A stretch of DNA of 64,000 nucleotides from Vallitalea guaymasensis (GCF_018141425.1 NZ_CP058561.1:3348001-3412000); one strand, 5' to 3'. Shown: positions 1-8,672, counted from the first letter of the stretch. Notes: a model not told the origin generated them from the sequence alone. A program made the numbers and translations.

Positions 1-474
1 TATTATGAATTTTTTGGTGGACTTGCTAAATCAGTTGAAATGGCTAAGGGATCAAAAGCGGAGATATATATTACTGATACGACTGGTGAACGACTTGAAA
101 CAGAAAGTGTTGAGAAATCCATCAATAGAGGAATTAGGACCAGAGTGTTAAATCCAAAATGGATAGATGGTATGTTGGAACATAAATATCATGGAGTTCA
201 AAAAATTGCTGATAGATTTGAGAATATCATGGGATTAGCTGCTACTACTAATAAGGTAGAAGAGTGGATTTATGATGATTTGCATAGTAAATATATTGAT
301 GATGATGAGATGAGGGAAAGATTGAAAGATAATAATAGATGGGCTTATTTTTCTATTGTGGAAAAGATGATGGAGTATGAGAAGAGAGGTTATTGGAAGG
401 CTACGGATGAGCAGAAGGAGAAGCTGTTGGAGGTTTATTTGGAATTGGAGGGGGATATAGAGGAGGATATTTAG
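1..474 (+). CDS. cobN: Cobaltochelatase CobN-type large subunit, C-terminal fragment
   Basis: The open frame runs in from the left edge, so only the last 157 residues are visible; the first in-window ATG at 40 is internal. The sequence (YYEFFGGLAKSVEMAKG, then NPKWIDGMLEHKYHG) matches the C-terminal end of the CobN/BchH/ChlH family, whose members bind the tetrapyrrole and insert a metal with help from AAA+ subunits. In established chelatases the large subunit works with ChlI/BchI and ChlD/BchD, and such genes follow here at 1267 and 2300. The likely job is cobalt insertion for cobalamin, inferred from the cob genes further along; another metal or tetrapyrrole is possible. Acidic tail (GDIEEDI). 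The stop is TAG at 472-474. Confidence 0.85.
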   Translation, partial: YYEFFGGLAKSVEMAKGSKAEIYITDTTGERLETESVEKSINRGIRTRVLNPKWIDGMLEHKYHGVQKIADRFENIMGLAATTNKVEEWIYDDLHSKYIDDDEMRERLKDNNRWAYFSIVEKMMEYEKRGYWKATDEQKEKLLEVYLELEGDIEEDI

Positions 475-502
475 ATATTACTGCCTAAAAAAGGCAACAG
501 TC

Positions 503-578
503 AGGTTGTAAAGTGTTATAATCACTTGCCTTACTCTGAGAAGCGATCGGTCTGCGTGATTATAACACTTTACAACCT
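503..578 (+). repeat. Stem-loop repeat, family A, copy 1
   Basis: A perfect 23 bp inverted repeat (503-525 with 556-578) encloses a 30-base loop at 526-555. The loop (GCCTTACTCTGAGAAGCGAT and following bases) is nearly identical, 28 of 30, to the loop of copy 2 at 14814-14885 read on the other strand, and is recognisable in copy 3 at 37971-38041. The stem differs between copies yet stays paired. Each arm of copies 1 and 2 contains a TATAAT-like string. It lies just after cobN. It has no T-run, so it is not a typical terminator. Structured RNA or a small palindromic mobile element are both possible. Confidence 0.75.
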
Positions 579-864
579 TCGGTTGTGCCGTTTTATGGAT
601 AGAGGGGGATCTGAGGAGATGGATAGTTAGTTGTTAGGTATGTACATTGTACATTGTTTTCTCGGTTTGATATGGCTTTATGGTATTTTTAATATAATGC
701 TATTTAAATCAGTGTAAATAAAATAGATTTTTAAAAATTGTCATTACATATTTGTAGTAGCCTATAGTTAGGCTAGTAATATGTATGTTTATAGTTACTA
801 TTACATTTTAAAATTTTAGAGAGTAATTTTGATAAGATACTAATCTTCCACAATTAGATATGAA

Positions 865-1130
865 ATAGCCTGAAAGCTTTGTACGTAAGAAGAAAAAGTG
901 TTTGTGCCTATATTGAAATAGTATAGGTATATGTGAAGTAGTGAGGCAGGACGCCGAACCCAGCTTTTAATCTGACAGCCCTACTGGACTGTTAGGAATA
1001 ATAATGGACTCGATGTCCATTATTATTCGTTGAGCTCAGGACGAGCAAGTAGCTGGCGAAACATATACCTATACTATTTTGCAAAAGCCACGTAAGAGCA
1101 AAAGATTTTTTCTGACTTATCTGCAAGATT
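865..1130 (+). ncRNA. Candidate structured RNA / palindromic element, family B, copy 1
   Basis: A second copy lies in reverse at about 19272-19545. Core structure here: a 19 bp perfect outer stem (916-934 with 1061-1079); then a near-identical 126-base interior containing a hairpin at 971-996 (CTGACAG with CTGTTAG), a 13 bp hairpin at 997-1027, a small hairpin GCTC-AGGAC-GAGC at 1034-1046, and GCTGGCG (1052-1058) able to pair with CGCC/CCAGC at 952-964. Differences between copies keep pairing: an outer-stem G-C becomes T-A, and G.U wobbles in the 971-996 hairpin become G-C and C-G, which favours the + strand as the RNA. Flanks AGAAGAAAAAGTGTTT (left) and TTTCTGAC...TGCAAGA (right) are also shared. 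No family name is assigned. Confidence 0.55.
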
Positions 1131-1266
1131 ACAATAATTACAATAGTGGTAACTTGATAAGCAATCGGTATAAGTCAATATAATTAATCATCAGTTAAAA
1201 TAATAGTATTTTTATAAATAATTTAATTAATTTGTATTAAATAAAATAGTAAAAGGAGTTAAAGTT

Positions 1267-2289
1267 ATGGAAAATATAAAAAGGCAATATCCCTTTACTG
1301 CTATAGTGGGACAAGATAACATGAAGAAAGCTCTTTTGCTTAATATAATTAATCCTTCTCTTGGAGGGGTATTGATTAGAGGTGAGAAGGGAACAGCTAA
1401 ATCTACTGCTGTGAGAGCTTTGGCTGATCTGTTGCCGGAGAGAAAAGAGATTAGTGGTTGCAAGTTTCATTGTAATCCAGAAGAAATAAGTGAATGTTGT
1501 GATGAATGTGTGGGTTTAATTGAGTCTGGAGATGTCACCAAGCATAAGGGTAAGATGAGAGTAGTTGATTTGCCTGTTAGTGCAACGGAGGATAGAGTTG
1601 TTGGAACTCTTGACATTGAGCATGCTATTAAGATGGGTGAGAAGAAATTTGAATCTGGAATTTTGGCGGAAGCTAATAGAAATATACTATATATTGATGA
1701 AGTTAATCTATTGGATGACCATGTTGTGGATATTTTGCTTGATTCGGCGGCTATGGGGGTTAACACTATTGAGAGAGAAGGAATATCTTATACTCATCCT
1801 GCTAGATTTGTGTTGGTTGGGACCATGAATCCTGAGGAAGGAGATCTTAGACCACAGCTTCTTGATAGATTTGGGCTTGTTGTAGAAGTGATGGGAGAAA
1901 GGGAAACGGAAAAAAGGGTTGAGGTTATTAAGAGAAGATTGGAGTATGAAGATAATCCTGAGAAGTTTGTTGAGAGATATATTCAAGATAATAATATATT
2001 GAATGAAAGAGTAATGAAGGCTAAGAGTTTGTTGAGTAAGGTTGGATATACAGATGAGATATTGGATATTGTTGCTAGATTGTCTATTGAGTTAGAGGTT
2101 GATGGACATAGGGCGGATATTACTATGGTTAAGACAGCAGTCACTAATGCGGCATTTAATGGAAGAACTAAGGTAATGAAAGAGGATTTGTTAGAGGCGG
2201 CAGAGTTAGTGTTACCACATAGAATGAGAAGAAGACCTTTTGAAGAAGGAGTATTAGATTTTGAAAGGGTAAAACAAATTATTGGATAG
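1267..2289 (+). CDS. ChlI/BchI-type AAA+ chelatase subunit
   Basis: 340 residues, the usual size for magnesium/cobalt chelatase subunit I. Walker [10 protein letters not shown] is at about 39-47, Walker B-type [10 protein letters not shown] at about 144-153, followed by the sensor region [19 protein letters not shown] and a C-terminal lid with HRADI. These proteins form ATP-driven rings that power metal insertion by the large subunit (here CobN). A cluster of five cysteines sits at about 65-81 (C65, C69, C77, C78, C81), which could bind a metal; plant/purple bacterial BchI lacks this exact cluster to my knowledge, so treat that as an observation. ATG start with AAAAGGAG upstream. chlD follows within 11 bases, so the two are cotranscribed. 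Confidence 0.88.
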   Translation: MENIKRQYPFTAIVGQDNMKKALLLNIINPSLGGVLIRGEKGTAKSTAVRALADLLPERKEISGCKFHCNPEEISECCDECVGLIESGDVTKHKGKMRVVDLPVSATEDRVVGTLDIEHAIKMGEKKFESGILAEANRNILYIDEVNLLDDHVVDILLDSAAMGVNTIEREGISYTHPARFVLVGTMNPEEGDLRPQLLDRFGLVVEVMGERETEKRVEVIKRRLEYEDNPEKFVERYIQDNNILNERVMKAKSLLSKVGYTDEILDIVARLSIELEVDGHRADITMVKTAVTNAAFNGRTKVMKEDLLEAAELVLPHRMRRRPFEEGVLDFERVKQIIG

Positions 2290-2299
2290 GTGTATGACT

Positions 2300-4261
2300 A
2301 TGAATAGATCAGAATTGGTATTTCCTTTTGCAGCTATTGCTGGACAGGAGAAAGTTAAGAAAGCTCTTATACTTAATGCGGTTAATCCTGCTGTTGGTGG
2401 TGTTTTGATAAGCGGTGAGAAAGGTACAGCAAAGTCTACTTTGGTAAGAGGGTTAGCTGATGTAATTAGTGAAAGTGTTGTTAATCTTCCGTTGAATATT
2501 ACTGAGGATAGGCTCATTGGGACTATTGATATCGAAAAAGCAATTTCTAGAGGTAAGAAAGCTGTAGATTATGGTGTTTTACATAAGGCTAATGAAAATA
2601 TTTTGTATGTTGATGAAGTTAATCTTTTGAGTGAACATATTGTTAATTGTTTGCTTGAGGTATCATCTTCGGGTGTTAACAAAATTGAAAGGGAAGGTTT
2701 ATCTTTCAGTCATGAATCTAAGTTCATATTGATAGGGACCATGAATCCTGAGGAGGGGTATTTACGTCCTCAATTTATTGATCGATTCGGGTTATATGTG
2801 GAGAGTAGAGGTTCTAGAGATATTCAGGAACGTAAGGAAATAATAAAGAGAAGGCTGGAATATGAAGAAGGTCCTATCGGATTTATTAAGGATTGGCAAA
2901 AGGAAAATCATAGAATACGTGATGAAATAGCTGATGCTAGAGAGATTATCAAAGATGTAGTGGTAGATGAAGAACTAATGTATTTTGCTGCTGATATTGC
3001 TAGAGGGGGAAATTGCTCAGGTCATAGGGCTGAGATATCAATAGTGGAAACTGCTAAGGCAATAGCAGCACTTGATAGAAGAAAAAATGTTATTAGTGAT
3101 GATATTGAAGAGGCGGCAGGTTATAGTTTGCCTCATAGGATGAGAGAGATACCTAATGTAAATGAATCTAGGAGAGACCCAAATAATAATGATAAGGACA
3201 CTAATAGAGATGAAACACAGAATAATGCAAGTTCAAATAATAGTAAAACTGATGATATAAGAAATAGAGATATAGAAAATGATGATATTAGCAAAAGGAA
3301 TAATAATAATGATGATTTTATGAATAAAAGAGACAATGATTTAACTGATGAACAGATTGGTGATAACAGTAAGAAAAATGATAAGAGTAATGAATCAAGT
3401 AATGAACCCCATTCACAAGAAAAGATTGAACAACCCTTATATAACGACAAAATTATTCCCCTGGAAATAAAATCTACAAATAATGTTAAAAAGATAAAAG
3501 GTACTGGAAAAAGGACTAAAGTTAAGAATGATTCTCAAAAAGGTAGATATATAAAATATTCCATACCTAAAGGTAAAGTTAGTTCTATTGCATTTGATGC
3601 AACATTAAGGGCTGCATTACCTTATCAAAAGTTTAGAAATAATGATAAAGTATCTATAGTTATTGATAGGTCAGATATAAGAGAAAAAATAAGAGAGAGA
3701 AGGACAGGGAGTACAATATTGTTTGTAGTTGATGCAAGTGGTTCTATGGGAACAAAACAACGAATGAGGGCTGTAAAATCAGCAATCATCTCAATGTTGA
3801 ATGATGCTTATCAAAAGAGGGATAAAGTAGGTATGATTGCTTTTAGAAAAGATAAAGCAGAAGTTCTACTTCCAATAACAAAAAGTGTAGATATGGCAGA
3901 AAAGAGGCTCAAGAATATACCTACAGGGGGGAAAACTCCTTTAGCTTCTGGGTTATATGCAGCTTACGAATTGCTAAAATCATATAAAGTAAAAGAACCT
4001 GATACAGAGCCTTTGATGGTGCTTGTCACAGATGGCAAAGCTAATGTTTCATTGAACAAGGGTAAGCCTATAGATGATGTCTTACATATGGCTGGGATGA
4101 TAAGAAATGAAGGTATACAAACTATGGTAATTGATACAGAAAGCGGTTTTATCCAATTAGGGTTAGGTAAAAAATTATCAGATGAAATTAATGGAGAGTA
4201 TTATAAATTGGAAGATATTAGGGCAAAAGAATTAAAGAGCATTGTTAATCATAGAGGATAA
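2300..4261 (+). CDS. ChlD/BchD-type chelatase subunit with VWA domain
   Basis: About 653 residues in three parts: an N-terminal AAA+ domain closely resembling the preceding gene (Walker [10 protein letters not shown] at 39-47, [26 protein letters not shown]), an Asn/Asp/Lys/Ser-rich linker at about 290-400, and a C-terminal VWA domain with a complete MIDAS start DASGSMG (D478) and TPLASG. In the family the VWA/integrin I domain links the AAA+ ring to the large subunit. Here the D subunit keeps an intact Walker A, unlike some BchD proteins. The start is uncertain: TTG 2282, ATG 2294 and ATG 2300 are in frame; AGGTG at 2288-2292 is best spaced for 2300. Followed by a terminator at 4327. Confidence 0.86.
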   Translation: MNRSELVFPFAAIAGQEKVKKALILNAVNPAVGGVLISGEKGTAKSTLVRGLADVISESVVNLPLNITEDRLIGTIDIEKAISRGKKAVDYGVLHKANENILYVDEVNLLSEHIVNCLLEVSSSGVNKIEREGLSFSHESKFILIGTMNPEEGYLRPQFIDRFGLYVESRGSRDIQERKEIIKRRLEYEEGPIGFIKDWQKENHRIRDEIADAREIIKDVVVDEELMYFAADIARGGNCSGHRAEISIVETAKAIAALDRRKNVISDDIEEAAGYSLPHRMREIPNVNESRRDPNNNDKDTNRDETQNNASSNNSKTDDIRNRDIENDDISKRNNNNDDFMNKRDNDLTDEQIGDNSKKNDKSNESSNEPHSQEKIEQPLYNDKIIPLEIKSTNNVKKIKGTGKRTKVKNDSQKGRYIKYSIPKGKVSSIAFDATLRAALPYQKFRNNDKVSIVIDRSDIREKIRERRTGSTILFVVDASGSMGTKQRMRAVKSAIISMLNDAYQKRDKVGMIAFRKDKAEVLLPITKSVDMAEKRLKNIPTGGKTPLASGLYAAYELLKSYKVKEPDTEPLMVLVTDGKANVSLNKGKPIDDVLHMAGMIRNEGIQTMVIDTESGFIQLGLGKKLSDEINGEYYKLEDIRAKELKSIVNHRG

Positions 4262-4326
4262 AAGTCATGAAATTAAAGGCTTGCAAGTAGGTTTTGGTTA
4301 GAATCTTAATAAAATCTGTTGATATT

Positions 4327-4377
4327 AACTATACTATATATATTATTATAAAAAATATATTTAGTATAGTTTTTTTG
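4327..4377 (+). terminator. Rho-independent terminator after chlD
   Basis: AACTATACTA (4327-4336) pairs with TAGTATAGTT (4362-4371), with further AT pairs inside, and the 3' arm runs into a seven-T tract. It separates the chelatase genes from the sugar importer operon. Confidence 0.8.
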
Positions 4378-4390
4378 TGCATAATTACAA

Positions 4391-4407
4391 TTAATCAAAT
4401 CATTAGA
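4391..4407 (+). promoter_or_regulatory. Putative ROK operator, site 1
   Basis: TTAATCAAATCATTAGA lies 9 bases upstream of the -35 box and matches site 3 (6192-6208) in most positions. Assigned to the ROK repressor at 7545 by location; no binding data. Confidence 0.5.
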
Positions 4408-4416
4408 AAAAATATG

Positions 4417-4445
4417 TTGACAAATAACTACAAAATATTTATAAT
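4417..4445 (+). promoter_or_regulatory. Promoter of sugar importer operon
   Basis: Consensus -35 TTGACA (4417-4422), exactly 17 bases, then consensus -10 TATAAT (4440-4445). One putative ROK operator lies upstream (4391-4407) and one right at the expected transcription start (4454-4474), a layout typical of repression. Confidence 0.85.
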
Positions 4446-4453
4446 GAAATTAA

Positions 4454-4474
4454 TTAATCAAGTCATTTGATTAA
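4454..4474 (+). promoter_or_regulatory. Putative ROK operator, site 2 (palindromic)
   Basis: Inverted repeat TTAATCAA-GTCAT-TTGATTAA starting 8 bases after the -10 box, so it covers the transcription start. It is the most symmetrical of three related sites in this operon. Likely bound by the ROK repressor encoded at 7545, which would block transcription until sugar is present. Confidence 0.65.
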
Positions 4475-4494
4475 TACAGAAAGGAGGAATATTC

Positions 4495-5358
4495 TTGAAT
4501 AAGAAAAAATACACACCCTACTTATTAATTGCACCAACATACATTTTATTCATAGTATTTTTTATAATACCTCTTATATATTCTTTTAGTCTTACACTTG
4601 TTGAATGGAACGGGTTTTCAATAGACAAAGTCTTTGTTGGATTTCAGAATTATATGAGGTTATTTGATGATAAAGATTTCCTTAATGCACTTAAGAATAC
4701 ATTGGTATATGCAGCTATTACAGTGCCATTAAGTGTTTTTATATCATTGGTACTTAGCTATATAATGGATGAAACAATAAAGGGATATCAATTTTTGAAA
4801 GGTGTCTTCTTCTTACCTCATATTGTTTCACTTGTAGCTGTAGGGGTTGTGTGGTCTTGGATTTTCTTACCAGATAAATATGGCTTGTTAAACAGCATTA
4901 TATCTGTATTTGGTATAGGACCTAAGAAGTGGTTTTCCGATCCGAATTTGGCTATGCCAGCACTTATCATCATAGGAGTTTGGAAAAGCATAGGTTACAA
5001 TATGGTAATATTTATAGCCGGACTGTTATCCATATCCAAATCTATCAATGAAGCTGCTGAGATAGATGGAGCTAATAGCATTCAAAAGTTTTTTAGAATT
5101 ACCATGCCGCTACTTAGACCTACAATGTTTTTTGTTATAGTATCAAGTACAATATATTCATTTTTTCAAATATTTGATATTGTGAAAGTAACAACAAATG
5201 GAGGTCCTATAGGAAAAACAGAGATGCTGGTTACTTATTTATATAAAGTCGGTTTTGTTGAGTATGAAATAGGATATGCATCTGCCATAGCATTTGTATT
5301 GTTTGCACTAACTGTATTGATTACAGTAATTCAGAAAAAATTTGTTGAGGAGAATTGA
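4495..5358 (+). CDS. Sugar ABC transporter permease (MalF/UgpA type)
   Basis: 287 residues with six predicted membrane segments and the cytoplasmic EAA loop (EAAEIDGANSIQKFFRITMPLLRP region), which contacts the ATPase. This is the first permease of a CUT1-type oligosaccharide importer; the second permease, the binding lipoprotein and a ROK regulator follow. TTG start at 4495 with AAGGAGGAATATTC upstream at the right distance. No ATPase gene is present in the operon, so a shared MsiK/MsmK-type ATPase elsewhere is expected. The substrate is not readable from the sequence. Confidence 0.88.
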   Translation: MNKKKYTPYLLIAPTYILFIVFFIIPLIYSFSLTLVEWNGFSIDKVFVGFQNYMRLFDDKDFLNALKNTLVYAAITVPLSVFISLVLSYIMDETIKGYQFLKGVFFLPHIVSLVAVGVVWSWIFLPDKYGLLNSIISVFGIGPKKWFSDPNLAMPALIIIGVWKSIGYNMVIFIAGLLSISKSINEAAEIDGANSIQKFFRITMPLLRPTMFFVIVSSTIYSFFQIFDIVKVTTNGGPIGKTEMLVTYLYKVGFVEYEIGYASAIAFVLFALTVLITVIQKKFVEEN

Positions 5359-5359
5359 T

Positions 5360-6181
5360 ATGACTATTAAAAAAATATCCAAGTATATTATTTTATATGG
5401 AATAGCGATAGCAATGATATTGCCTTTTTTATGGATGATATCAACATCATTCAAATCAGCAAATGAAATCTTTACTATTCCGATAAAATGGATACCAAGC
5501 AGTTTTAATTTTGATAATTTCAGTAAGGCAATTTCTAGCTTTCCATTCGTTAGATTCTTTATGAATAGTGTTACAGTTACAATATTTATCATAATCGGGC
5601 AGTTAGTAACATCAGTAATGGCTGCTTATGCATTTGCAAGAATGGAATTCAAAGGAAAGAATTTACTGTTTGTCATTTTGTTAGCTGGATTGATGTTACC
5701 GGCACAAACAATTATGATACCAATGATATTAATACTAAAAGAATTACATTTATTGAATACTTTACCAGGTATAATAGTTCCGTTTACATGGAGTGCATTG
5801 ATAGTATTTTTGTTAAGACAATTCTTTATGAAAATACCAAAGGAAATAGAAGAAGCGGCTATGATTGATGGATGTTCAACTTTTAGGATTGTTACTTCTA
5901 TAGTTCTTCCTATATCAAAACCCATTTTATCTACATCTTTTATATTAATATTCATCTATGCCTGGAACCAATATTTTTGGCCGTTGCTGATTGTTAATAA
6001 AGAAGAGTTATATACATTACAATTGGGATTAGCTTATTTTAAAGAAGTTAATGCTATCGAAACAGATTGGGGAGCATTAATGGCTGGAACAACATTAACT
6101 TTATTACCAGTTATAATCGTGTTTGTAATTTTCCAGAAGAAAGTAATAGCGAGTATTGCATTTTCTGGAGGTAAAGAATAA
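5360..6181 (+). CDS. Sugar ABC transporter permease (MalG/UgpE type)
   Basis: About 273 residues from ATG 5360, preceded by GAGGAG at 5348-5353; an in-frame TTG at 5342 is less well placed. Six membrane segments and the EAA loop (EEAAMIDGCSTFRIVTSIVLPISKP) mark it as the partner of the permease at 4495; its start is one base beyond that gene's stop, so translation is probably coupled. Family: CUT1 carbohydrate importers. Confidence 0.88.
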   Translation: MTIKKISKYIILYGIAIAMILPFLWMISTSFKSANEIFTIPIKWIPSSFNFDNFSKAISSFPFVRFFMNSVTVTIFIIIGQLVTSVMAAYAFARMEFKGKNLLFVILLAGLMLPAQTIMIPMILILKELHLLNTLPGIIVPFTWSALIVFLLRQFFMKIPKEIEEAAMIDGCSTFRIVTSIVLPISKPILSTSFILIFIYAWNQYFWPLLIVNKEELYTLQLGLAYFKEVNAIETDWGALMAGTTLTLLPVIIVFVIFQKKVIASIAFSGGKE

Positions 6182-6191
6182 ATTATTTCAA

Positions 6192-6208
6192 TTAATCAAA
6201 TGACTTAA
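6192..6208 (+). promoter_or_regulatory. Putative ROK operator, site 3, overlapping the binding-protein SD
   Basis: TTAATCAAATGACTTAA, equal to the reverse complement of site 2 over most of its length. It lies inside the operon and touches the AAGGAGG (6207-6213) of the lipoprotein gene. It could be an internal roadblock operator, or an element that also affects the mRNA. Confidence 0.5.
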
Positions 6209-6220
6209 GGAGGATTTAAT

Positions 6221-7531
6221 ATGAAAGGGAAAAAGATTGTTACTTTATTACTAGCAACTCTATGTATAGTATCATTATTAATTAGCGGGTGCAAAAAAGA
6301 TACAACAAAAGATACTAATAATGACAATGGCAAAGATGCAGTAGAGCAAAATAAAGATAAAGCCGATAATAAAGATACAGAAGAGAAAGTAACTGTTGAA
6401 TTCTGGCATGGATACACAGCAGAAAAAACAGAAGTACTGGATGGAATGATAGCTGAGTACGAAAAACAAAATCCAAATGTAAAAATAAATGCTAAGTTTG
6501 TTGCAACTGGAGAAGAGATGCTTCAAAAAGTTCAAACTGCATTACTTTCAGGAGAAGAACCAAATATGCTTTGGGGATATCCTACTTGGACTGGAGTATT
6601 AGAGAGTTCAGGAAAACTTGTTGACATGGGAGAAATCCTTGATGATGAATTGAAAAGTGATTTACCTATAGGTTTATTAGAAGCTGGTAAGTATAAAGGA
6701 AGAATCTACTCTGTGCCAATTGAGGCTGGAACATTATATCTAATCTATAATAAAGATATGTTTAAGGAAGCAGGAATCGATAATCCACCAACAACATGGG
6801 AAGAGTTATATGATATATCTAAGAAGCTATCTGACGGAGATAGATATGGAGTATGGTTACCTATAGCACCTAATGAAAGAACTACTTGGACATTTGAGAC
6901 ATTCTTATGGCAAAATGGTCAAGACGTACTTAATGCAGAAGGAAACAATATTGGATTCAACAACGAAAAAGGTCTAGAGGCATTAGAGTTCTATACTAAG
7001 ATGATTAAGGACGGATATGCACCTACAGCTGTTGGACAAGACCCATTTATTGACAAACAAGTAGCTATGGTGTACGCTACACAAGGAGCAGCTAATGCTT
7101 ATATTAATAAATATGAAATGAATGTAGGAGTAGCAATGTTACCAGGAAAAGATAAGTTAGCTACAGGGTTAGGCTCTAACCATTATTTCATGTTCAAGAG
7201 TGATGATAAAGTACAACAAGAAACTTTGAAGTTTATAAAATATATGACAACTGGAGAGAATCATGCAGAATGGGCAATAAAAGCAGGTTACTTACCAGTA
7301 TCAAATTCAGCTAGAGAAAGCGATAAATATAAACAATTCGGTGAAGAAAATCCACATATGATTGAAGCTGCAAAAGCGTTGACATATGGTGTTGCTAGAC
7401 CACCAATTGAAGAATATCCAAAATTATCTACAGCTATTTCAGAAACTATTGAAAAAATAGCTATAGGTGATACGACACCTGAAGAAGGAATGAAACAAAT
7501 ACAAGATGAAGCTAATAAAATATTTAAGTAA
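6221..7531 (+). CDS. Sugar-binding lipoprotein of ABC importer
   Basis: 436 residues. The signal peptide ends in the lipobox LISGC with lipid-modified Cys24, then a charged, repetitive linker (about 25-60), then a solute-binding protein family 1 fold starting at VEFWHGYTAEKTEVL. The family captures oligosaccharides outside the membrane for the two permeases encoded just upstream. Strong SD AAGGAGG at 6207-6213. The close link to a ROK repressor and a phosphodiester glycosidase-like protein suggests an unusual glycan or glycosyl-phosphate substrate, but this is inference. Confidence 0.9.
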   Translation: MKGKKIVTLLLATLCIVSLLISGCKKDTTKDTNNDNGKDAVEQNKDKADNKDTEEKVTVEFWHGYTAEKTEVLDGMIAEYEKQNPNVKINAKFVATGEEMLQKVQTALLSGEEPNMLWGYPTWTGVLESSGKLVDMGEILDDELKSDLPIGLLEAGKYKGRIYSVPIEAGTLYLIYNKDMFKEAGIDNPPTTWEELYDISKKLSDGDRYGVWLPIAPNERTTWTFETFLWQNGQDVLNAEGNNIGFNNEKGLEALEFYTKMIKDGYAPTAVGQDPFIDKQVAMVYATQGAANAYINKYEMNVGVAMLPGKDKLATGLGSNHYFMFKSDDKVQQETLKFIKYMTTGENHAEWAIKAGYLPVSNSARESDKYKQFGEENPHMIEAAKALTYGVARPPIEEYPKLSTAISETIEKIAIGDTTPEEGMKQIQDEANKIFK

Positions 7532-7544
7532 GTAGGGAGAGAAT

Positions 7545-8672
7545 ATGATTAAAGTTACTAGTCCAGATTTAATGAAGATTAATAATAAAAAGCAAATATT
7601 AGAGCTGATCTATTCAGAGAAAAACATCTATAGAGCTCAGATTGCTGAAATGACTAATATGTCTAATCAAACAATTACTAATCTAGTTAAAGAATTATTG
7701 AACGAAGGGATTGTCAAAGAAGTTACTATTGAAAATAAATCAAAAGGGCGAAACCCAATGGCATTATCTATAAATAATGAGAATATATGCTCTATTGGAG
7801 TAGAAGTCTCAGTGGAAAAGATTAATGTGGGTTTATTTGATGTAGATGGTGACATGTTAGTTGATCGAACATATAAAAGACAAGATGATATTGGAAATGT
7901 TCTAGATATAGTGAAAGACTTATTAGAACAAGTAATTAGTTATGCTGATAAAAAAAGAATATTAGGTATTGGAATTAGTATTGAAGGGATAATCAATTCA
8001 TTAAGCGGATTAGTAATAAAATCTAAAAATCTTGGATTAGATGGTGTAAATATTTTGAAAGAGCTGGAATACTTAGGTATTCCAGTTCTAATAAAAAATG
8101 ATGTCAATATGTTGGCTGAAACAGATTACGGAAAACAGCTATTGAATAATTATATGCTCATAAAGTTAGATTCAGGTATTGGTGCAGCTCTTGTTTTAGA
8201 TGGTTCTTTATTGAAAAGCAGTCAAACTGTAGGTGAATTCGGTCACGTAAGAATTCATTCAATTGATGAACCTAAACAATGTGAATGTGGACAAAAGGGT
8301 TGTTTGACAACTGAAGCATCAATTACAGCAATTGAGAAAAAGTCAGGATTATTCTTGGAAAGTTTTGTTGAACAATATAAATCAGGAGATAGCAGGATAC
8401 GAGCTATAATTGAAGATGTTTCAAGATATATATGTGAACCATTGATTAACATCATAACTTTACTAGACTTGGAAAGAGTTATATTCACAGGTAAATTAGT
8501 CAATTCATTAGGAGATGAATTTATTGATTCAATTAGTCAGTATATAGATAGATCAATTAATAGCTTTAGTTCATATAAAGATTTGAAAATATTAAAAAAT
8601 GTGAATGTGATAGAAAGATGTGCTGGTTATGTGTTTTACGATTATTTTTTGAATTGGAGGGAGCATTTATAA
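7545..8672 (+). CDS. ROK family transcriptional repressor (NagC/XylR type)
   Basis: 375 residues: an N-terminal winged helix (about 10-75, YRAQIAEMTNMSNQTITNLVKELLNEGIV) followed by a ROK sugar-binding domain with DSGIGAALVLDG, GEFGHVRIH and the zinc-type motif CECGQKGC. ROK repressors release DNA when a sugar binds. The gene lies 13 bases after the binding lipoprotein gene and within the operon whose promoter carries repeated TTAATCAAATGACTT sites, so autoregulation is likely. N-terminal HTH plus ROK domain argues against it being a plain sugar kinase. Confidence 0.88.
   Translation: MIKVTSPDLMKINNKKQILELIYSEKNIYRAQIAEMTNMSNQTITNLVKELLNEGIVKEVTIENKSKGRNPMALSINNENICSIGVEVSVEKINVGLFDVDGDMLVDRTYKRQDDIGNVLDIVKDLLEQVISYADKKRILGIGISIEGIINSLSGLVIKSKNLGLDGVNILKELEYLGIPVLIKNDVNMLAETDYGKQLLNNYMLIKLDSGIGAALVLDGSLLKSSQTVGEFGHVRIHSIDEPKQCECGQKGCLTTEASITAIEKKSGLFLESFVEQYKSGDSRIRAIIEDVSRYICEPLINIITLLDLERVIFTGKLVNSLGDEFIDSISQYIDRSINSFSSYKDLKILKNVNVIERCAGYVFYDYFLNWREHL

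Larger units (their letters stand above)
475..1266. other. Long gene-free spacer between cobN and chlI
   Basis: Nearly 800 bases without a convincing gene inside what is otherwise a functional gene set. It holds the family A stem-loop (503-578) and the family B folded element (about 865-1130). The stretch 600-860 is AT-rich and shows nothing I can name. No clear promoter for chlI is visible, although 1140-1260 is AT-rich; AAAAGGAG just before 1267 is a good ribosome binding site. Confidence 0.7.

Noticed and set aside
511-525. TATAAT inside the family A arms as promoter
   Set aside because: Both arms carry it by symmetry and no -35 is spaced correctly; copy 3 lacks it.
503-578. Family A hairpin as rho-independent terminator
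   Set aside because: No T-tract on either strand, loop of 30 bases, and copy 3 lies between divergent genes.
3130-3450. Asn/Asp-rich repeat region as separate gene or repeat element
   Set aside because: It is the linker between AAA+ and VWA domains of the ChlD-like protein.
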